Shown here one piece after another: positions 1 through 7,592 of a stretch of 35,646 nt of DNA. The translations under genes and the position numbers were made by a program. Numbering within the stretch: position 1 is the stretch's first letter; each line of letters begins with the position of its first letter. Source of the stretch: Planctomycetota bacterium (GTDB lineage Bacteria > Planctomycetota > Planctomycetia > Gemmatales > Gemmataceae). The notes beneath the pieces were generated by a model that was not told the DNA's origin, did not search any database, and was given only the letters and a program-made list of their open reading frames with translations. Where the stretch lies: contig VGYC01000062.1 of the NCBI GenBank assembly GCA_016873095.1, positions 1 to 35,646 of the forward strand, in the 5' to 3' direction.

Positions 1-90
1 CTGCGGACAACCCGGGGCTGGGCCATCAAGCAGGTCACCGAGTTTTCGCAGAGTCCGGACCATGTGGTCGCTCAGCTGGGGTTGGCTTAA
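1..90 (+). CDS. Transposase, C-terminal fragment (left window edge)
   Basis: The frame is open from the first base and ends at TAA 88-90. It gives about 29 residues ending in SPDHVVAQLGLA. The same C-terminus is encoded on the minus strand at the right end of the window, with one residue difference (Arg here, Leu there, in LRTTxGW). The catalytic part lies outside the window, so the IS family cannot be assigned from this piece. Calling it a transposase is inference from the duplicated, inverted, sharply bounded repeat and its tail-like protein. Confidence 0.6.
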   Translation: MRTTRGWAIKQVTEFSQSPDHVVAQLGLA

Positions 91-106
91 GATTGCAAAA
101 CTTTAG
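1..106. repeat. IS tail, inverted copy of 35427-35532
   Basis: Bases 1-106 match the reverse complement of 35427-35532 with one mismatch (near base 14). Identity stops abruptly after CTTTAG at 106, which marks the IS end. The inner edge would carry the terminal inverted repeat, beginning CTAAAGTTTTGCAATCTT when read into the element. The other IS end and any target duplication are outside the window. Confidence 0.8.
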
Positions 107-129
107 ATGAATCTCGAAGAACCACGCAC

Positions 130-134
130 AAGGA
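130..134 (+). promoter_or_regulatory. Ribosome binding site of the amber-interrupted gene
   Basis: AAGGA lies 7 bases before ATG 142. It supports ATG 142 as the original start and the plus strand as the coding strand of this locus. Confidence 0.5.
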
Positions 135-141
135 CATCGAC

Positions 142-528
142 ATGGGCTTGGACTCAGCCATCGTGAAGCGTTGGCTATTCACTTCATTTTTGTCGCTGGA
201 GGAGATTTGCCGCCGCATCGCCTAGGTCGCGCAATTGCCCGAATTCGCGTATGACACTCACGACGACGAATGGGGCATCAGCCATCGCGATGACGTCGAG
301 ATAGATGTCACGCACATCCTTGAACGTCGCTTGGTTCGATTGGAAAACCTGCCACGCGGATGTCCAGATTACAACTATTTGGTCGTCGCCAGCGTATCGC
401 GAATGGCGCTTCAAGGCACTTTGAATCACTGGTTCCTGGACCATCCCATCGCTAAACTCTCTCAACAACTGGCCGATGCGCTTGGAACCGAGGTTCGGCA
501 CATTTCAGCCGCGCCAAGAATCCCGTAG
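142..528 (+). pseudogene. Small hypothetical protein interrupted by an in-frame amber codon
   Basis: ATG 142 has a good ribosome binding site (AAGGA at 130-134, 7 bases upstream). The frame runs through LEEICRRIA to TAG 223-225, then continues open in the same frame as VAQLPEFAYDTHDDEWGISH to TAG 526-528. Both halves have ordinary amino-acid composition. The only start in the second half is a TTG at 235 without a usable ribosome binding site. A single CAG-to-TAG change in a protein of about 128 residues explains this best. Third-position GC is visibly lower than in the nuo genes beside it, as expected for an accessory gene next to an IS. I do not recognise the family. An opposite-strand frame at 184-501 is the alternative reading. 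Confidence 0.55.
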
Positions 529-538
529 GTAATTGGAA

Positions 539-1876
539 ATGCCAGACTTCACCCCCGTTCTCCTCCGCCGCCTCGGCAAGGCCGGCGGCCAGTCGCTCGA
601 CAGCTACCGGGCTGACGGCGGCTATCGCGCCCTCGCCAAGGCGCTGAACGACATGTCGCCGGCCCAGGTTGGCGAGACCGTGAAAGCCGCGGGCCTGCGT
701 GGCCGCGGCGGCGCTGGCTTTCCCACCGGCGTCAAGTGGACGTTCCTGCCCAAGGACCACCCGGGGCCGATCTACCTGTGCGTCAACGCCGATGAGAGCG
801 AGCCGTGCACCTTCAACAACCGCATCCTGCAGGAGGAGGACCCGCACCAAGTGCTCGAAGGTATCCTGCTTGCCAGCTATGCGACGCGGGCCAGCACGGC
901 GTACATCTACCTGCGCTACGAGTACGGCAAGTCGTACCGCGTCCTCCAGAAGGCCATCGACGAGCTGTACGAGAACAACCTGCTCGGGCGAAACATCCTC
1001 GGCAAGGATTTCTCCCTCGATGTCTATCTGCACCGCGGCGCCGGGGCGTACATCTGCGGCGAGGAGACCGGGTTGATCGAAAGTCTGGAGGGCAAGCGCG
1101 GCTGGCCACGGATCAAGCCGCCGTTTCCCGCCGTCGAAGGCGCCTTCCGCAAGCCGACGGTCGTCAATAACATCGAGACGCTGGCCTGCGTGACGCACAT
1201 CATCGATCGCGGGGCGGACTGGTTCAAGTCGATCGGCGTGCCGGCGGACCCAAAGAATCCGCGCGACGCCGGCAGCTATGGCCCGAAACTCTACTGCATC
1301 AGCGGCCACGTGAACAAGCCCGGCTGCGTCGAGTTGCCGCTCGGCGTCACTGTCCGCGAACTGATCGACAAGCACGGCGGCGGCGTCTGGAAGGGCCGCA
1401 AGGCCAAGGGCTGCATCCCCGGCGGCATCAGCATGGGTCTCATGACCGAGGCGGAGTTCGACACGCCGCTGGATTTCAACGGTCCCGGCAAGGTCGGCTG
1501 CCTCGGCCTGGGAACCGCCGCCGTCACGGTTTTCGACGAGACGACCAGCATCGTCGATGTTCTCTACAATATCTGCCGGTTTTTCGCCCATGAGTCGTGC
1601 GGGCAATGCACGCCCTGCCGGGAAGGCACCGGCTGGATGTACAAGATCATGGAACGCATGCGGAGCGGCCAGGGCCGCCTCGAGGACTTGCAGATCCTGG
1701 ACGAGGTCGCCAAGAACATCGGCATCATGCCCGGCACGACGATCTGCGGCCTGGCCGACGGCGCCGGCTGGCCGGTGAAGAACGCCATCGCCAAGTTCCG
1801 CCCAGAGCTGGAGGAGTGCATCCGCAAGGGACCAACGCTTGCCGTTTCGCGCCCGCTGCAAGCCGTTCATGCGTGA
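539..1876 (+). CDS. nuoF: NADH-quinone oxidoreductase subunit F
   Basis: This is the 445-aa NADH- and FMN-binding subunit of the peripheral arm of respiratory complex I. It takes electrons from NADH onto FMN and passes them to Fe-S cluster N3. Visible marks are GRGGAGFPTGVKW (about residues 56-68), the RGAGAYICGEET and SLEGKRGWPRIKPPFPA segments of the FMN/NADH site, and the N3 ligands in ESCGQCTPCREG (Cys354, 357, 360) with Cys403 in TTICG. Length matches the family. ATG 539 fits the usual N-terminus better than the TTG two codons earlier. nuoE, normally just upstream, is absent: an interrupted small gene and an IS tail occupy that place. Confidence 0.96.
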   Translation: MPDFTPVLLRRLGKAGGQSLDSYRADGGYRALAKALNDMSPAQVGETVKAAGLRGRGGAGFPTGVKWTFLPKDHPGPIYLCVNADESEPCTFNNRILQEEDPHQVLEGILLASYATRASTAYIYLRYEYGKSYRVLQKAIDELYENNLLGRNILGKDFSLDVYLHRGAGAYICGEETGLIESLEGKRGWPRIKPPFPAVEGAFRKPTVVNNIETLACVTHIIDRGADWFKSIGVPADPKNPRDAGSYGPKLYCISGHVNKPGCVELPLGVTVRELIDKHGGGVWKGRKAKGCIPGGISMGLMTEAEFDTPLDFNGPGKVGCLGLGTAAVTVFDETTSIVDVLYNICRFFAHESCGQCTPCREGTGWMYKIMERMRSGQGRLEDLQILDEVAKNIGIMPGTTICGLADGAGWPVKNAIAKFRPELEECIRKGPTLAVSRPLQAVHA

Positions 1877-1921
1877 TGTCGCCGCCTGGGTGCGAACGCG
1901 AATTGTCAACAGGGTGTCGCG

Positions 1922-2530
1922 ATGTCCAGTGACGACGAGCCGGCAGACCGCCCGCGCAAGAAGAAGAAAAAGAAGCGTCCGCAGAAGAGCAACGCGCCGC
2001 TGGTCATCGGCATCATCGTCGGCATTCTGCTGCTCGCCGGTGGCATCGTGACCGTGGCCATGCTGATGCGCAAGAAGGACGACACGCAGACCAAGGGCCC
2101 GCCGCCACCGCCGCCGGTGATACCGAAAGAACCGCCGAAATTCGAGCCGAAACCGAAGAAGGGCAAGGATCTCATCAGCGCCGTCGCTCGTCGCATGGAG
2201 GTGTCCGAGGTCAACAACTGGTTCCGGCAACTCGGGCTGGCGTATCACACGGTGAGCACCGAGACGATCAGCGGCGCCGGCCCGCGCGACTTCGCCCAGC
2301 TTGGCCGCGAGTTCGCCAACACGCCGCTCAAGGAATGGCATGACAAGCAGTGGGTCGTCGTCGTCTGGAACGTGCGCTTGCCTAACGTGCAGCAAAAGTC
2401 CAGCACCGCGCTGGCCTGGGAGACGGACGCCGACGGCCAGGGCAACCGCATCGTCCTCATGTGCGACGGCTCGGTGCAGTCACTCGACGAGGCGACATTC
2501 GCGAAGACAGCGAAGGCAATGGGAAAGTGA
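1922..2530 (+). CDS. Membrane-anchored hypothetical protein inside the nuo locus
   Basis: This 202-aa protein has a very basic N-terminus (RPRKKKKKKRPQKS, residues 10-23), one transmembrane helix (about 26-49), a proline-rich linker with six consecutive prolines (about 60-65), and a soluble domain of about 120 residues. By the positive-inside rule the basic end should be cytoplasmic and the C-terminal domain outside. The C-terminal GNRIVLMCDGSVQSLDEATF loosely recalls the DG segment of planctomycete DUF1559/H-X9-DG proteins, but I would not assign it there. Its TGA overlaps the nuoG ATG (TGATG at 2528-2532), so it is probably translated with nuoG. It is not a known complex I subunit. Confidence 0.8.
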   Translation: MSSDDEPADRPRKKKKKKRPQKSNAPLVIGIIVGILLLAGGIVTVAMLMRKKDDTQTKGPPPPPPVIPKEPPKFEPKPKKGKDLISAVARRMEVSEVNNWFRQLGLAYHTVSTETISGAGPRDFAQLGREFANTPLKEWHDKQWVVVVWNVRLPNVQQKSSTALAWETDADGQGNRIVLMCDGSVQSLDEATFAKTAKAMGK

Positions 2531-4173
2531 TGGCAACGGTCTACGTCAACGACAAGCCGGTGGATATCGGCACGGAACGGTTAAACCTCGTCCAGGCAGC
2601 CGGCAAGGCGGGCGTCTTCATCCCGCACTACTGCTGGCATCCCGCGCTGTCCGTCGTCGCCAGTTGCCGGATGTGCCTCGTCGAGGTCGGCGAGAAGAAG
2701 CCGGATGGCACGGTGGCCATGCAACCGCGTGTCGTTCCCGCTTGCCAGACTCCAGCCAAGGACGGGACCATCGTCATCACCAGCAGCCCGAAGGCCAGGT
2801 TCGCTCAGGAGCAGACGCTGGAATCGCTGCTCTTGAATCATCCGCTCGATTGCCCGGTGTGCGACAAGGCCGGCGAATGTCTCCTGCAGGACTACAGCTT
2901 CCGCTTCGGCCGGGCCACCAGCCGGATGATCGACCCGAAGAACCAGCCGCCCAACAAGGACTACATCGGCGAGCACATCACGCTGTTCGCGGACCGCTGC
3001 ATCCTGTGCTCGCGCTGCGTGCGCTTCACGCGCGAGATCAGCGGCACGGCCGAACTTCAGGTGATTAGCCGCGGCCATCACTCCGAAATCGACATCTTCC
3101 CCGGCGAGCCGGTCAACAACAAGCTCGCCGGCAACGTCGTCGATATCTGCCCCGTCGGCGCCCTGTGCAGCAAGGACTTCCTCTACAAGCAACGCGTCTG
3201 GTTTCTGCGCTCCCAGAAGAGCGTCTGCCCGGATTGCAGCACCGGCTGCAGCATCGACATCGATCACAACAAGGACATCGTCTACCGTCTCCGGCCACGG
3301 GAGAACCCGCTGGCCCAGGGGCACTTCATGTGCGACGAGGGCCGCTTCAACTATCCGTACATCAACTCGGCAGCACGCATCTTCCTGCCATCGCAGCGCG
3401 GCAGCAACGGCCAGGCCGGCGACATCTGGCAACACGTGCTCTCCAGCCTGCGTCGCGATCTGCGCGCGGCCGCCCAGCGCGACGGCTCATCCGTCGCCGC
3501 CGTGCTATCGCCGTTCCTCACCTGCGAGGAAGCGTACCTGCTCGCCAGGCTCATGAAGGGCCTGTCGCCTGACGCCAGGCTCTATTTGGGCCACGTGCCC
3601 GTGCACGGCGAGGACGACCGCTATCCCAAGGATCGCAAGGGCCGGCCCATCGAGCCGGTGAAGTTCACCATCCGCGCCGAGAAGTGCCCCAACCGCCGCG
3701 GCGTCGAGGCCATCCTGCGCCACTTCGACGGCGAGGTCCGCGATTTCGGCCAAGCCTTGCACGCGGCCGGCGAGGGACGGATCAAGGCGCTGTATCTCAC
3801 GGCCGGCTACTCACCGCGCGCCGGCGCATGGATCACCGCCGAGCAGACGAAGAATCTGCAAGCGGTCCCCTTGCTGATCGTGCAGGACCTGTTGGCGACG
3901 CCGGCGAGCGCCCTGGCCCATTACGTCTTGCCGGCGGCATCGTTCGCGGAGAAGGACGGCACGTTCGTCAACCATGCGGGGCTGGCCCAGGCGATCCGCT
4001 GGGCCGTCCGACCAGCGCAAACCGAGCGCACCGACGGCCAGGTTTTCCTCGATCTCCTGGAACGCCGTGGCTTGGTTCACACGCCGACCCTGCGCAAGGA
4101 ACTGGCCGCCGAGGTGGCCTACTTCGCGCCGCTGGCGGGAGACTTGGGAGAGCTTGGAATCATGCTGACTTGA
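2530..4173 (+). CDS. nuoG: NADH-quinone oxidoreductase subunit G
   Basis: This 547-aa Fe-S subunit of the complex I peripheral arm carries electrons from NuoF toward the quinone module. All cluster ligands are visible: N1b (Cys35, 46, 49, 72), N5 (His104, Cys108, 111, 117), N4 (Cys157, 160, 163, 207) and the N7 motif CPDCSTGC...C (Cys233, 236, 240, then 27 residues to Cys268). N7 is present only in some bacteria. The molybdopterin-oxidoreductase-like C-terminal region is short compared with E. coli NuoG (about 900 aa). ATG 2530 is chosen because it overlaps the previous stop and begins the ferredoxin domain (MATVYVNDKP); an upstream in-frame ATG at 2461 lies inside the previous gene. Confidence 0.95.
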   Translation: MATVYVNDKPVDIGTERLNLVQAAGKAGVFIPHYCWHPALSVVASCRMCLVEVGEKKPDGTVAMQPRVVPACQTPAKDGTIVITSSPKARFAQEQTLESLLLNHPLDCPVCDKAGECLLQDYSFRFGRATSRMIDPKNQPPNKDYIGEHITLFADRCILCSRCVRFTREISGTAELQVISRGHHSEIDIFPGEPVNNKLAGNVVDICPVGALCSKDFLYKQRVWFLRSQKSVCPDCSTGCSIDIDHNKDIVYRLRPRENPLAQGHFMCDEGRFNYPYINSAARIFLPSQRGSNGQAGDIWQHVLSSLRRDLRAAAQRDGSSVAAVLSPFLTCEEAYLLARLMKGLSPDARLYLGHVPVHGEDDRYPKDRKGRPIEPVKFTIRAEKCPNRRGVEAILRHFDGEVRDFGQALHAAGEGRIKALYLTAGYSPRAGAWITAEQTKNLQAVPLLIVQDLLATPASALAHYVLPAASFAEKDGTFVNHAGLAQAIRWAVRPAQTERTDGQVFLDLLERRGLVHTPTLRKELAAEVAYFAPLAGDLGELGIMLT

Positions 4174-4189
4174 GACAAGAAGCAGAATT

Positions 4190-4225
4190 GGGTGCCATGC
4201 CCCCACGGCTTTGCGTGGGCATGGC
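4190..4225. repeat. Palindromic repeat, copy 1
   Basis: GGGTGCCATGC, a variable stretch, then CACGGCTTTGCGTGGGCATGGC forms a hairpin with loop GCTTTG. The same layout occurs at 5784-5822, 8747-8780 and, inverted, 8843-8877. It is REP-like: short, intergenic, palindromic and dispersed. Confidence 0.75.
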
Positions 4226-4229
4226 TGAC

Positions 4230-4300
4230 CATGCCGTGTCGTGATGCTGACCAGGTAGCACGGAATCGGAATTCCGTGCTGCATTTCCGGGCACGGCATG
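4230..4300. other. Nested hairpins between nuoG and nuoH
   Basis: CATGCCGTG (4230-4238) can pair with CACGGCATG (4292-4300). Inside it, AGCACGGAAT (4257-4266) pairs perfectly with ATTCCGTGCT (4271-4280) across a CGGA loop. With repeat copy 1 just before it, most of the 222-bp nuoG-nuoH gap is potentially folded. It could be transcript processing or attenuation structure, or just more repeat DNA. The remainder, 4301-4395, shows nothing else clear. Confidence 0.5.
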
Positions 4301-4395
4301 CTCATTGTTTCAAGGATTCGTCCAGATAGTCGTCCAGAAAGTGACATACACCCCCTCGGCACATCCTTGCTGCGGGTCGACCAGACTGGAATCGC

Positions 4396-5631
4396 ATGCA
4401 CGACTTCAATCTCTTCTACGCGCTTGCCACGATTGTAGGCGTCTTTGCCGTCATCATGGGCACGTGCGCGATGCTGATCTTCATCGAGCGCAAGGTGGCG
4501 GCCTGGGTACAGGATCGGCTCGGGCCCAACCGCGTCGGCCCAGCGGGGCTGCTGCAATCCGTCGCTGACGGGCTCAAGTTCCTCCTCAAGGAAGACATCA
4601 TCCCGCGGCAGGTAGACAAGGTACTGTTCCTGATGGCGCCGGCCATCGCCATGTGCACGGCCCTGCTGGCCTTTGCCGTCGTGCCGTTCGGGGCGACGAG
4701 CGTGCCGCCGGAGCGGCCTGACTTGATGGTCATTCCTGTGAGTGGACCAGTTATAGATCCTATGAACGACCCGAATGTTGCAAGGCTCGTTACAAAGTTC
4801 GCCGACTACGACAGAAGAACTGCACAATACCGCGAATCCTACCAGTTCGTCATCGCCCCCGGCCTCGATATCGGCATCGTTTTCGTCTTCGCCATCACCA
4901 GCCTGGCGGTGTATGCGATCATCCTGGGTGGGTGGGCGGCTAACAACAAGTACAGCTTCATCGGCGGGCTGCGCTCCAGCGCCCAGTTCGTCAGCTACGA
5001 GATTCCCCTGGGGTTATCGATCCTCGGCGTCGTCCTGATGACCGGCTCGCTGAACCTGGAGAAGATCATCTGGGACCAGACCGGCGGCGGCTGGAACATC
5101 TTCGTGCAGCCGCTAGCCTGGCTGATCTTCGTCACGGCCGGGCTGGCGGAGTGCAACCGCGTGCCCTTCGACTTGCCGGAAGCCGAGCAGGAACTCGTCG
5201 GCGGCTACCACACCGAGTACAGCGCCATGAAGTTCGCCATGTTCTTCCTGGGCGAGTACACGCATCTGGTGACCACCAGCTTCCTGAACGTCATCGTCTT
5301 CTTCGGCGGCTGGCATTTCCCGTTCATCGCCACGGCGGAGTCCGGCTGGCTCATCAAGCTGCTGGTCATCGCCGTCAAGGTCGCGTGCTTCATCCTGTTC
5401 TTCATGGTGGTGCGCTGGACGCTGCCGCGCTTCCGTTTCGATCAGCTCATGGCCCTGGCCTGGAAGGTGCTGATCCCGCTGGCCATCGCCAACCTGATCT
5501 GCGTGATGATCGTGAAGCAGCTGGGCTGGTCGGTGTGGATTCTCGGGCCAGTCTCGATCGGCATCCTGATCGGCGCCGCCTGGCTCAGCGTGCAGCCGAT
5601 GCGCGTGGAGAAGGCGTCGGCGGCAATGTAG
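4396..5631 (+). CDS. nuoH: NADH-quinone oxidoreductase subunit H
   Basis: This 411-aa membrane subunit helps form the quinone-binding site where the peripheral arm meets the membrane arm of complex I. Family marks are ERKVAAWVQDRLGPNRVGP (residues 31-49), DGLKFLLKEDIIP (58-70) and the loop AECNRVPFDLPEAEQELVGGYHTEY in the second half. It is longer than E. coli NuoH (325 aa), partly from an insert of about 45 residues (about 103-150) between the second and third transmembrane segments. The DNA of that insert (about 4740-4850) uses AT-richer codons (ATA, AGA, ACA, GTT) than its flanks. The stop codon lies in a hairpin repeat. No nuoI follows; the next gene points the other way. Confidence 0.95.
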   Translation: MHDFNLFYALATIVGVFAVIMGTCAMLIFIERKVAAWVQDRLGPNRVGPAGLLQSVADGLKFLLKEDIIPRQVDKVLFLMAPAIAMCTALLAFAVVPFGATSVPPERPDLMVIPVSGPVIDPMNDPNVARLVTKFADYDRRTAQYRESYQFVIAPGLDIGIVFVFAITSLAVYAIILGGWAANNKYSFIGGLRSSAQFVSYEIPLGLSILGVVLMTGSLNLEKIIWDQTGGGWNIFVQPLAWLIFVTAGLAECNRVPFDLPEAEQELVGGYHTEYSAMKFAMFFLGEYTHLVTTSFLNVIVFFGGWHFPFIATAESGWLIKLLVIAVKVACFILFFMVVRWTLPRFRFDQLMALAWKVLIPLAIANLICVMIVKQLGWSVWILGPVSIGILIGAAWLSVQPMRVEKASAAM

Positions 5632-5680
5632 TCCGCACACTCCGTGTGCGGAACGCGGCACACGGAGTGTGCCGGCTACA
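5627..5680. terminator. Long hairpin repeat overlapping the nuoH stop
   Basis: Arm TGTAGTCCGCACACTCCGTG... (5627-5649) pairs with ...CGGAGTGTGCCGGCTACA (5658-5680) over 23 bases with about three mismatches. The nuoH TAG (5629-5631) is part of the left arm. It probably ends the nuo transcript. No U-tract follows, so it may be a repeat element rather than a classical intrinsic terminator. Confidence 0.6.
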
Positions 5681-5783
5681 ATTGCGGCCGCGCTTCCACT
5701 TCGATCAGCCGGCGTGATTGCGGGCACGTGCATGATTAGCGGCCGCGATTGCTCGTGCAGTGTCCAAGCAAGAAGTTCGGGGT

Positions 5784-5822
5784 GGGTGCCATGGCCACGG
5801 CTTTGCGTGGCCATGCTCACCC
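5784..5822. repeat. Palindromic repeat, copy 2
   Basis: GGGTGCCATGGCCACG, loop GCTTTG, then CGTGGCCATGCTCACCC. It lies in the 257-bp gap between the converging nuoH and the minus-strand gene ending at 5889, and is followed by a further partial echo (GGGAGCATGGC) to about 5837. The gap holds no gene that I can support. Confidence 0.75.
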
Positions 5823-5888
5823 AAAGCGGGAGCATGGCAGCCAAAACAACCAGCCCGAAGATTAAGCTTTGACAAGACACTAGTCATG

Positions 5889-6647
5889 TCACCGAGCAAT
5901 GATCGCTTTGATCGCCCCCTGAACTATCCAGAGACTTGCGAATACCCATACCGGGATGAAGAGTAGCCGGCCCGCGCGCCAGTACTGCAAGAAATGGCTG
6001 ACGCCGCCGCCGCCGCCGAACAGTGCCCAGCGATAGGCCATGTCCAGCGCGAGCACCAGCGCGCCTCCGGCCAGCATCAACAGTGCATCTTCCATGGCGT
6101 TGGCCGGCTCCTTGAGCAGGATCATCACCAGGAACACTCCAAACGTCAGATTCAGCCCGAGGAGATTCGTGCCCGGCAGCACCATGTTCCAGTGCAGCAA
6201 AATCCTCTCAAATAGCGATGGTTTCGCCGATTCAAGCGGGCCTTCCAGGTAGCGAGCGGCCACGGTGTCGCGAAACGCCTGAAATTCTCGCCAGCCGTCA
6301 GACGATGGCCTGGCGGGATCAATGAACTGGCCAGTCGTGCAATCAAGCAAGGACCAGCTGTTGCCGGTGGCAATTGACAGCAAAGCTGGCAGAGGGTTGC
6401 CTGTTCCGCGAACATGCAACATGAGCGAATCCACGGGATCGGCATCGCCGATATTGAATTCGACTGAAATCTCATCGGCTTCAAAGATGCCCCAGCCTGG
6501 CTCGCTCCAGTCTACACCCGGCAAGCAGCGAGAGATATTCGCGCGTACGCTCGCCGCGGCGCCAAGAGGCAGGGGCGGCACGTCGTCCATCGCTGCCGGC
6601 GCCGGCGGCTTGCCCGCGTAGTTAAACACCATCACATCCCAGCTCAT
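5889..6647 (-). CDS. MSWDVMVF-family protein with C-terminal membrane helices
   Basis: This 252-aa protein begins MSWDVMVFNYAG and carries VEFNIGDADPVDSLMLHVRG and SWSLLDCTTGQFID. I recognise these marks from a family of uncharacterised bacterial proteins common in planctomycetes; the function is unknown. After the soluble domain (about residues 1-150) come about three hydrophobic segments, so this version is membrane-bound, unlike the short soluble members. ATG at 6645-6647 is chosen because the family starts at MSWD and GAGG lies about 9 bases upstream. The frame stays open for 68 more codons upstream, but that part is low quality. Confidence 0.8.
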   Translation of the reverse strand: MSWDVMVFNYAGKPPAPAAMDDVPPLPLGAAASVRANISRCLPGVDWSEPGWGIFEADEISVEFNIGDADPVDSLMLHVRGTGNPLPALLSIATGNSWSLLDCTTGQFIDPARPSSDGWREFQAFRDTVAARYLEGPLESAKPSLFERILLHWNMVLPGTNLLGLNLTFGVFLVMILLKEPANAMEDALLMLAGGALVLALDMAYRWALFGGGGGVSHFLQYWRAGRLLFIPVWVFASLWIVQGAIKAIIAR

Positions 6648-6850
6648 CACAGCCTCATAGCTTGATTCGCCGATGCCTTCGTAAACAACTGCCATGAAGC
6701 AGCACGACTGGCCGGCGCGGCTTCTCGGCCCGGAACGCGCCCCGCCGCTCGCCGTGTTGTTCTCTTCGGTTAGAATAGTGTTGCGCGCCGCTGGTTTCGC
6801 CGCCCGAGTACGGATATGCTCCGCAAGGCGACGGCGTGAGGGAAAGAACA

Positions 6851-7528
6851 ATGATTGCCATCAAGGAAAGACCGGCCGAACGCATCGTCCTGCCGAGAAT
6901 CAGCTGGGAGGCGTATGAGACGCTTGCGCGCGAAATCGGCGAGCGGCACATCCGCTTGACCTACGACGAAGGAGACCTGGAAATCATGACGCTCTCCTTC
7001 GGTCACGAGAACGCCGGCGAGTGGCTGGGCCGATTGATCTTCTTTCTCGCCCTGGAGCTGCGCTTGTCGCTGTGCAGCGGCGGCTCGACGACCTTGAAGA
7101 AAGCGCTGTGCCGCAAGGGGCTGGAGCCGGACAAGAGCTTCTGGATTCAGCATGAAAGCCGCATGCGCGGCAAGACCGTCTGGGACCTCTTGATCGACCC
7201 GCCGCCCGACCTGGTCGCGGAAGTCGATATCACGAGCAGCTCGATCGACCGGCTTGCCATATATGCCGCTCTCAAGGTCCCGGAAATCTGGCACTACAAC
7301 GGCAAGGACTTCCGGGTGCTGGTGCTCGCGGCCAACGGCAAATACAAGAAGAAGGCCAAGAGCCCGACATTTCCCTGGTTGCCGATCAAGGAGTTCGCGA
7401 CTTTTCTGCACAGGCTCGGAACGGTCGATGAAGTTGCCTTGATTCAGGAGTACATTGATTGGCTACGCGCTCGCGTTGTTCCCAGGAAACAGCCCTCCGA
7501 GTCACGGCAGAACGGGAAGAACCCGTGA
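6851..7528 (+). CDS. Uma2 family (DUF820) putative endonuclease
   Basis: This 225-aa protein belongs to the Uma2/DUF820 group, which has a PD-(D/E)XK nuclease-like fold and is greatly expanded in planctomycetes and cyanobacteria. The core is DPPPDLVAEVDITSSSIDRLAIYAALKVPEIWHYNG (about residues 116-151), with the acidic pair in PDLVAEVD. The usual lysine after the core strand appears as Arg in DRLAIY, seen in one subgroup, so nuclease activity is uncertain. ATG 6851 is preferred over GTG 6836 because GAGGGA sits about 8 bases before it. It is divergent from the 5889-6647 gene across a 203-bp gap that shows no convincing promoter. Confidence 0.85.
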   Translation: MIAIKERPAERIVLPRISWEAYETLAREIGERHIRLTYDEGDLEIMTLSFGHENAGEWLGRLIFFLALELRLSLCSGGSTTLKKALCRKGLEPDKSFWIQHESRMRGKTVWDLLIDPPPDLVAEVDITSSSIDRLAIYAALKVPEIWHYNGKDFRVLVLAANGKYKKKAKSPTFPWLPIKEFATFLHRLGTVDEVALIQEYIDWLRARVVPRKQPSESRQNGKNP

Positions 7529-7592
7529 GCCGACGGCTGAATGTAAGCGCACTGCAAGTTGACGTTGCCTTTCTGAAGACTAACTTCACTTG

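Noticed and set aside
184-501. 105-codon minus-strand frame with reasonable composition
   Set aside because: The plus strand has a better ribosome binding site and two in-frame halves that join naturally across one amber codon. Not fully excluded.
452-2395. 647-codon open frame on the minus strand
   Set aside because: It lies opposite nuoF and the following gene, is rich in Ala, Arg, Asp and Val, and shows no motif. It is a GC-rich antisense shadow.
6648-6850. TAGAAT at 6771 as a promoter for the Uma2 gene
   Set aside because: No -35 element at suitable spacing.
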